Source: Antedon bifida
Lineage: Eukaryota; Echinodermata; Crinoidea; Comatulida; Antedonidae
DNA length: 64,000 nt
NCBI GenBank assembly: GCA_963402885.1
Contig: OY727098.1
Coordinates: 20,942,717 to 21,006,716 of the forward strand
Direction: 5' to 3'
The stretch's first letter is position 1. Every line of letters starts with the position of its first letter. Positions 51,171 through 64,000 of the stretch are shown here, piece after piece. Both the position numbers and the translations under genes were made by a program. The notes beneath the pieces are model-generated. The model was not told the origin of the DNA. It ran no database searches and worked only from the letters and a program-made list of their open reading frames with translations.

Positions 51171-51209
51171 AACTTGAATGTTAATTTCAGAGTATTAGAA
51201 AAATGCATG

Positions 51210-51215
51210 AATAAA
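51210..51215 (+). terminator. Polyadenylation signal of the amylase gene
   Basis: AATAAA 40 bp after the amylase stop codon, overlapping further AATAAA copies (ATGAATAAATAAATAATAG). It gives a short 3' UTR. Confidence 0.6.
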
Positions 51216-51615
51216 TAAATAATAGCATTTATTTTTATTTGTTATCTTTAATTTTGTTAAAACACATTTCCAAGACATGTTTTAAGATAGTTTCCGCGCC
51301 ACGTAATTCATGCCCATCAATATACTCGTAACATTTGGATAATATGTTTTGATTGACGCTAAATCTAAACTTGATTAAACAGTAAAAGAAAAATAAATTT
51401 CTATGTAGAGACCTATTTTATTGTTGCTGGGTTTTTGTATTAAAATAAGCCTGAAATAAAAAAAAGTAAAAATATAGTTTAAACGCAGTTATTTAAGATT
51501 GCAACGTGCCTACACACATACATACATACAAAATATCTATATTTAACTTCACCAGGAGAAAGTTTAATATATACAAACATATATTTATTTTGCTTTCTAG
51601 CCAGGTTGGTTTGCT

Positions 51616-51914
51616 TAAGCTCTGTCTACACTCAAACTGTATGTGACAAAAAAAATGTGATTTCCCGTGGACATGGTGATGTCACATCACCACCATTTTG
51701 GGCATATCACTAGCATATTTAGGCACACTTTTTTTGTCAAACTATTTTGATTGTGTGAGCTTTAAGCTCTGTCTACACTATCAAACTTTATGTGAAAAAA
51801 ATGTGATGTGCCCATGGACATTATGATGTCATATTTAAGCATATCGCTACCATATTTGGGCACATCAATTTTTGTCTACACTATCAAACTAGTTTAATAG
51901 TGTAGAAAGATCTT
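51616..51914. mobile_element. Two adjacent AAGCTCTGT family foldback elements
   Basis: AAGCTCTGTCTACACT begins at 51616 and again at 51764, each followed by TATGTGA, a TGTGAT-CCC-TGGACAT block and a CATATTTGGGCACA-like block. They lie head to tail 3' of the amylase gene. Confidence 0.65.
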
Positions 51915-52089
51915 TAAATTCAAAGGAAAATTTCAGATACTTACAACAACACACACGAAAAAAACGACGGCAACTTTCATTATTCAAACACAATGCCTTA
52001 ACAAGTCTATTGTCTTAGTCGACATTCTCTCATTGTAGAATTTGTCCTGGTTGTTAATAGTTCGTTTGGGTTGACACCTTCGGGACCTA

Positions 52090-52206
52090 ACAAGGCCAAC
52101 AGCCATTAGGTCGCGTGCTACAATGCATAGTGATACCGGACAGACAGACAGACAGACCAACCGACCGACATAGTGAACTATAGAGTCGCTTCCACGCGAC
52201 TAAAAA
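52090..52206. repeat. Dispersed repeat, copy 1 (CGCGTGCTACAATGCATAG)
   Basis: Shared with 52799-52927: CAAGGCCAACAGCCATTA, GTCGCGTGCTACAATGCATA, GTGATACCGGAC, (CAGA)n, CCAACCGACCGACATAGTGA and a CCACGCGACTAAAAA end. GTCGCGTG near the start and CACGCGAC at the end are inverted. Confidence 0.75.
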
Positions 52207-52798
52207 TGTGTCCGCTGAATAGGGGGGTGTCTCAAGAATAAAGGTACTCATATTCAAAAGACACTAACCAAAAATTTAAAATGTCCGTTTACTGTGGGTT
52301 CGCGGAAAAACAAAAGTGACAAAATGATAATCTTAAACTCGACTCTTGAAATTAAGAATTGAAACTATAGCAGCCTGCGTTAAAGATAACAATTCAACAG
52401 AAAGAACTAGAAAACATTAGGTTAAGTTCGGCACATCATTTTAAATGCCATTGATTGGTCACATTCCACAGCAATTATAGCTTTTAGTTAGTGTTCACAC
52501 TTTCTAATAGTTAAGTTTAGTAAGGCTTACTGCAGTGACCATTGAGCTTATGGCATTTAGGCCTACAGTAGGCCTTGTTGGTTGTCGTCTTGTTCGGGTA
52601 GGCCTATATTCTGAATAACCCAGTTAACAGTTTTATTATAGGTAATTAAGAAAATATCACAAAATTATAGCATACACTGATTTATCTTTGAATAACATTT
52701 TCCATTCCGTTGAAGGAAAGCATTGATTTCTGCTTTACTGTAAACAATTACAATATTGACGTCTTTTTCAAGATTAACATTTTCTTCTATATAAAATA

Positions 52799-52927
52799 AA
52801 CAAGGCCAACAGCCATTAAGTCGCGTGCTACAATGCATAGTGATACCGGACGGACAGACAGACCGACAGACAGACAGACCAACCGACCGACATAGTGAAC
52901 TATAGAGTCGCGTCCACGCGACTAAAA
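52799..52927. repeat. Dispersed repeat, copy 2
   Basis: Same borders as 52090-52206 with a slightly longer (CAGA)n tract, about 700 bp downstream in direct orientation. Confidence 0.75.
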
Positions 52928-53112
52928 ACTTACACCTACACCTTGTTGAGTGAGTAGTTGAGAATTAGTGAATATCATCCCAGCCGGTCAACACCAAAAT
53001 ACAGTTAAAAGAACACTGGTTAAAGACTATACTCTTGAATTACCATGATCATAATGAACGCAGACAATTACTAGGGTGATTAAATCGTTTGCCAGTAGTA
53101 TACTTTTTGAAT

Positions 53113-53452
53113 GAGTCAAATGGCCGAGCGGTTAAGGCAGGGGCGCCGTTTACCGTACCTAAAGAGCCAACAACATCGGCTCGGCAAGGGTTCGAGGCCG
53201 ACTCGCTCCTAGTTCTGGTGGTGGAACAAGTCTTCTCGGATAAGGACTATAAACCGTAGGTCCAGTGCACTTTAAAGAACCCAGTTCATTATTCGAAAAG
53301 AGTAGGGGGTTACCCCGGTGAACTGGTTCACAAAATAGCCCCTGTATCAGGGGGATTACCACCTATCTGATAGGACAGTGATTAATTCACTATTGGTAAT
53401 CCTTGGCCACATTGCCTAAAGACATAAAATAAAATAAATAAAATAAATAAAC
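53113..53452 (+). repeat. tRNA-derived SINE, second full copy
   Basis: Same order as the 36655 copy: TGGCCGAGCGGTTAAGGC, GGTTCGAGGCCGACTCGC, GTGGTGGAACAAGTC, CCCAGTTCATTATT, CCTATCTGATAGGACAG, then an (AAATA)n-like tail. It lacks a short stretch around 36808-36826 of the other copy and has an extra TCGGC in the head. Confidence 0.8.
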
Positions 53453-53770
53453 AAGAAAATGTAGGAAAACATAACCAGTCAGCATCTGATGAGAATATGT
53501 TCAATATAACAAGGCACCATACTTTACACCAAACTGTGAACAAAAAATACTGCAGTTTGTGACTCACTTCTTATTGATACAACTTCTTGGATACAAGAAG
53601 CTCATCCATTAAATTATTATCCATTCTTCGAGAAAAACAACGGTTAAAAAGTTAGCAATCAAGGCGCTAGTAAATGTAGTGCATTCATAACTGAAATTAC
53701 TGTGTCCCGTTATAGCCATTTTTTGTCACAATGAAGAAACTAAATATCTTTGATTAAATGCATGAAATAA

Positions 53771-54460
53771 CTAGAAAGCCACTCCTAGAGTACATACCTC
53801 CGCCTACTGTGAAATTATCCTACATAAGATTTTTCAGGGAAATGCTGTGTGTGATTTAGGCTAATTTCACTACAAGCATGTGTATGCGAATTTGGTGTAA
53901 TGGTTATGTAACCAGCCTTTCAACTAACAATAGTTTCAGTTGACTAACAATAGAACAGCAACGCCAAAAACAAACGAGTGAATTTGAAAAGAAATAGAAT
54001 TTTTAAAACTACTCGTATAAAAAAAAACCTGTGAATTAAATCAAATTATGTTTTAAAATTACAAATCACGAATTATAACTTTTGCCTCTTGTACAAAAAT
54101 GAAGTTTTTTGGACAAGTAGTTCTCTAGAAATTATAATTTCAGTTTAATTGTTATTTTAAGACTGCTCGGCGGCTTTTGAAAATTCCATCCCATCTTTTT
54201 AACATTATAGCAGGTCTGATAATAATACTAAAAAGTGGTCCAGAATTGGGACCGTGGTCTGGATTGCCTCCAAAATGAATGGAGTGGTCCTTGGTCACAT
54301 ATCTATCTGTATTTTCATTTTAGTAAAGATCTTGTAATTACTTTTTGAGTAGGCCTAATCCTTCTAACAAACAGACAAACAAACATACATACATACAAAC
54401 AAACAGACAAACAAACACACGCGATCGATCGACTACATAATACCTCCTTGGCGGAGGTAA
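53771..54460 (+). repeat. 690-bp dispersed repeat with CCTCCGCC/GGCGGAGG ends, copy 1
   Basis: Nearly full-length partner of 59931-60600. It begins CTAGAAAGCCACTC, TACATACCTCCGCC and ends ACCTCCTTGGCGGAGGTAA. Other marks are GTGGTCCAGAATTGGGACC, CTTTTTGAGTA and (ACAAACAG)n before the end. The terminal block resembles the tail of RTE-like elements that I know to be common in marine invertebrates. No ORF. Confidence 0.75.
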
Positions 54461-55365
54461 ACAACAGAAATCAAGTTTTACAAACAACGGCAGTCTTTCA
54501 TCATAATAATAATTTGGGTCATCTTGAGGATCGATCTATTATAGTACATTCGAAATAGGCACAATCTGTTAGTTAAGTTAAACAATGGTCTTACCCTACT
54601 ATGCGGGTTGTTGAGCGAGTATGTGAAAAGTAGGAACATTTTTTAAATGCATATTGGATTAAAAGGTGCTTTAAGAAATTATATATTTTGACTTTGCGCA
54701 TTATGAATTTTAATTGTATATAGTAGTTGACCCTTGAATATGAAATTGTTGTTTTATGATTCATTTAAAATTCAACGCAACTCGCCGTAACGTTACGTCG
54801 ACAGGAAAACATGCTTCATGATCAATAATAGCATTTCAAGTTAGCTAGTAGTAATAATTATTATTACAACTGTTCTCAGTCATTTTTTATAGTTTTATTT
54901 TACACATTAGCAATATAAAAAAAGTAAAGAAAAAAAAGTGTAACAACATATTGTTGAAGTGTTTCATTTTATTTAACAAGAGAGTTAGAAGGGTAAATGC
55001 TTATTCTTTGTTACTGCACTAGCGTGATCAATTACTTCTATTGATACAGGAATTGACAATGTAGCAGTGAAAGAATACAAGCTTATAGTACAAACAACTC
55101 AAAGTATAACAGGTAATTGATTTTTAACAAAGCAGACAGATGCAGTTGGATTCGGTTAGCAACACACATACATGCAAGGCGAGATTACAATTTCTTCTGA
55201 AGGGTTAACAGTAGGCCGAACTGTTATTGCATAAACACGGTAAGACAAGCTTAATCAATATAAATTATATCAATCACTGTTAATAATTATCTAAACAAAG
55301 CCTACAATTAATAATTATATACTTTGTTTTCTTAGTGTTTTTTAGAAACAAAAACATACTGTAAA

Positions 55366-55800
55366 ATGGCTCAATTGGCTGGCAGTAAGTATTCGGCGTC
55401 GACACAGCGAACGGAGCGAAGTCAGGCTCTAAGGGGACCCCAAATAAAGTATGAACCTACGTTTAAAATGGAACCGGATCGAGTATTTATTTCATACCAA
55501 GCAAAGTGCATAATTGATGGTGTACTAACACAGAGGCTAGAATCAGAGATCTATGATCCGGAAAAATGCAACAATATTTGCCGTGAATTATCGGACACAA
55601 TAAAGAATAGAGTAAAGGAATTAGGTTACGATCGATATAAGCTTGTAATTGTCGTATCCATTGGATCTGTATCAGGCGCAACTCTTTGCACAGCTAGCCA
55701 ATGTATTTGGAATGACAAATTTGACACTTTTGCCGAACATACGTATACAAATGGATCACTATATGCTGTTGCAACAGTATATGGAGTATATCAAGAATAG
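55366..55800 (+). CDS. DYNLT5: Tctex1-domain dynein light chain (DYNLT5/TCTEX1D1-like)
   Basis: A 144-residue protein with a short basic N-terminal tail (to about residue 30) and one Tctex1 domain. Family marks are the CIIDGVLTQRLESEIYDP helix, RVKELGYDRYKLVIVVSIG, the strand pair ending QCIWNDKFDTFAEH, and a C-terminal SLYAVATVYGVYQE. Tctex-type light chains dimerise and bind dynein intermediate chains; members of this subgroup are often ciliary or axonemal. DYNLT5-like is the closest fit from memory because of the AVATVYGVY ending; DYNLT2 or DYNLT4 types are possible. The coding region is one uninterrupted ORF. The T-rich run and TTTTAG just before the start look like an acceptor, so a 5' UTR intron is plausible. 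An AATAAA lies at 56014. Confidence 0.88.
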   Translation: MAQLAGSKYSASTQRTERSQALRGPQIKYEPTFKMEPDRVFISYQAKCIIDGVLTQRLESEIYDPEKCNNICRELSDTIKNRVKELGYDRYKLVIVVSIGSVSGATLCTASQCIWNDKFDTFAEHTYTNGSLYAVATVYGVYQE

Positions 55801-56579
55801 TGTCTCAGTTTGCTATCTCAAATCTTTGATGTTCATTTGATTCTATTAATTTGATTTTCTTGGTTGCTCTGATCGTCCTAATTAATGATATGCACATTTC
55901 AATTATGAACAGTTTGTCTTCCAGTTTGAACACATAGGCTAGTAACGTTACGGTTTGTAAACATCTATAAACTATCTGGATAGATTTATTTGGACGTGTC
56001 GTAAGTTATAACTAATAAACCGTTTTAAATGACAGCGTACCTAAATATTGCCTAAGACTCAGTTTTACTAAGATATTTCTGATATAAAATGTGTATAAAG
56101 CACAACAACGTAGGCGTTGACGTTTTATTACACAATAATTATGAAGAATAACAACATATCACGTGATAATCTAGACGGAAACATTTTTAGAGTGCAGTGT
56201 GATTTAAATTATTTAATTTTTTAAACAAAACTGTTCTGATTTATAAATTTGAAAAACTTATAAACGTTATGAAAAGTAAACAGGTTTCTGTTCCACTTAA
56301 TTTTGGGGGTTTTGTGATTCTTTGTTAGACTAATAAAACAATATTTTAACTTTTATATTATACATTAAAAAAAGAAAATAAGATGAGTCGATTTAGTACA
56401 CATATTTTAACATTGGTCTTAATATGATTTTTGTGTGAGGTATGATCGATTGGAATAATCAAGGCAATCTAACAATATAGACGGCCTTGGAATAAATGAT
56501 CAATAGGAATTATTATTAGGACTGAACAGAGTGTTACAGACGAAAAAGGCAGTAACAGCGTTCCATAGCCAAAATGTTG
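55801..56579. other. Intergenic region between Tctex1 and TFIIS
   Basis: Contains the likely Tctex1 3' UTR with AATAAA at 56014. No repeat or gene recognised before the TFIIS promoter. Confidence 0.6.
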
Positions 56580-56707
56580 ATTTTTATGGATTTGTGATTG
56601 TGACATTTTTTCGCGCGAGGGGACGCGACGAGTGTGAACTTTGAGTTTTGCTGTGAGAAAAACACTCAATATATCTCTGTTTGTGACATCACAAAAAAGA
56701 GAACAGT
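56580..56707 (+). promoter_or_regulatory. Probable promoter/5' UTR of TFIIS
   Basis: A short CpG-rich stretch (TTCGCGCGAGGGGACGCGAC near 56610-56629) sits about 80-100 bp before the TFIIS start codon in otherwise AT-rich DNA, consistent with a TATA-less housekeeping promoter. The transcription start cannot be placed. Confidence 0.35.
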
Positions 56708-63102
<6,395 letters not shown>

Positions 63103-63575
63103 AATAATGTGGTTCATACATTTATTGTGTAATTATATACATAAACCATTTATTATACTTTGTTGTGGATGTGAAAAGAAACTTATTTGAAATGGAAGGC
63201 CTAATCTTTGGTCTATTATTAATGTTCTGTTCGCAAAATATGTTGTTGGCATTTCATACATGGCATGTCATATCTTGTTTGGATTTTTGGATGTCAAACA
63301 GAGTGACACAGATGTTCAACCCCTCTCACACTGCTTAGCAAATGTGCCCCAGTATGTGTAAACTCCAGGTTTGGTAGTTGATGTGAAAGATTATTACATT
63401 TCCACTGAATCCCTCTCGTTGAGCCTGACATCCATGGCTTAATGAATTGTGGTTTTTATTGACTGTGTGTTCATCTATGCTTGACACAGGTATGGCATTT
63501 ATCCAAACGTTATTCTACAAGACTGGGATTGAGATTTATAATTATTTCTATTGTATCTGCCTATATTTATATAAT

Positions 63576-63750
63576 ATCTTTACCGTTTCAAAATTAATTA
63601 AATAATTTTCAGTGTATCACCGGGCAGTTTAGAATTTATTTCTATGCCTGTTGTGTATAATATATAATATATAAACACATGCAAAGAACATTAATTCTAA
63701 ACCGCCCGGTGATATACTGAAATTTAATTAATTAATTTGAAACGATAAAG
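63576..63750. repeat. Inverted repeat beside the tRNA-like SINE
   Basis: ATCTTTACCGTTTCAAAATT with GTGTATCACCGGGCAGTTTA is mirrored by TAAACCGCCCGGTGATATAC with AATTTGAAACGATAAAGAT. The right arm is continuous with the SINE at 63781-63853, so the left arm may be a second, opposed SINE tail. Confidence 0.6.
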
Positions 63751-63780
63751 ATGAGGAAATCTGTGAGAATGAGAAAAAGT

Positions 63781-63853
63781 CGCCCCAACCGAGACTCAAA
63801 CTCGGATCGTCTGCTTGATATGCAGTTGTCTTAACCATTAGACCACTGGGGCT
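63781..63853 (-). repeat. tRNA-like sequence, probable SINE head
   Basis: 73 nt on the minus strand fold as a tRNA. Acceptor stem AGCCCCA/TGGGGCG has 6 of 7 pairs, the D arm is GTC/GAC around TAATGGTTAA, the anticodon stem CTGC/GCAG has loop ATATCAA, and the T arm CCGAG/CTCGG has loop TTTGAGT. The apparent anticodon ATC (Asp) is not a normal eukaryotic one. The downstream sequence (CTCATTCTC, CCTCATC) recurs after a degraded head at 44806-44880, so this is likely the promoter head of a SINE and not a working tRNA gene. Confidence 0.6.
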
Positions 63854-63894
63854 TTCATGGTATTGTTCAAACTCGATTGGATAGCGACTATATA

Positions 63895-64000
63895 ATATAT
63901 AATGCAAAATTTATATAGCGCTATTTCATGAAGATCAGAGCGCTGTGGACTTTACATCTAATTCAACAACATTCTTCTCTCCTAAGGGTCACATCGTGTC
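63895..64000 (-). repeat. Retroposon tail-like sequence at the right edge
   Basis: AATTTATATAGCGCTATTTC and CATTCTTCTCTCCTAAGGGT resemble, reversed, the GCGCTATATAAAT tail at 22080 and the CATTCTTCTCCCCTAATGGT text at 62829. Cut by the window edge. Confidence 0.4.

Larger units (their letters stand above)
51216..55365. other. Intergenic region between amylase and the Tctex1 gene
   Basis: Made largely of repeats: AAGCTCTGT elements (51616-51914), the CGCGTGC repeats (52090, 52799), a SINE (53113-53452) and the 690-bp repeat (53771-54460). The remainder is AT-rich with no gene seen. Confidence 0.7.

Overview
The window is nuclear DNA from an animal: AT-rich, with long repeat-filled introns and GT-AG exons that can be followed by eye. 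Five protein-coding genes can be supported. Their protein types, together with dense AGGCCT palindromes and families of short foldback elements and tRNA-derived SINEs, fit a marine invertebrate deuterostome. An echinoderm is my best guess; the species is not determined.

Layout. (1) 1-30639, minus strand: the N-terminal 2640 codons of a laminin alpha chain of the alpha-3/5 type in 52 exons. It runs from signal peptide and LN domain through LE arrays, domain IVb and domain IVa into the coiled coil; the C-terminal LG domains lie off the left edge. (2) 30740-35456: intergenic, with LINE debris and foldback elements. (3) 35457-40188, minus: a complete five-exon FKBP12-type prolyl isomerase gene. 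(4) 40189-46668: intergenic, with LINE pieces, a SINE, a diverged 260-bp duplication and a 636-bp foldback element that ends 78 bp before the next start codon. (5) 46669-51170, plus: a secreted chloride-type alpha-amylase in five exons, with a Gly/Asp/Asn linker and an extra C-terminal domain. (6) 55366-55800, plus: a Tctex1-type dynein light chain whose coding region has no intron. (7) 56708-62756, plus: transcription elongation factor TFIIS in eight exons, complete except for an expected last exon coding about two residues.

The genes share no obvious pathway: a basement-membrane chain, a cytosolic isomerase, a digestive enzyme, a dynein component and an RNA polymerase II factor.

The most striking observation is that two unrelated genes 24 kb apart, FKBP12 and TFIIS, each need an AT-AC intron. 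Both introns start with ATATCCTTT and end in AC 11 nt after a CCTTAA branch-site core, the signature of the minor (U12) spliceosome. In both cases ordinary GT-AG splicing cannot give the conserved protein. Other notable points are a 142-bp tandem duplication that copies a laminin splice acceptor with part of its exon, an in-frame alternative donor in the laminin gene, an amylase with a shortened loop and an added domain, a 5S rRNA-derived element, and two TTAA-flanked foldback elements.

All exon limits were read by eye from splice signals, reading phase and protein family knowledge. No alignment or search was run.
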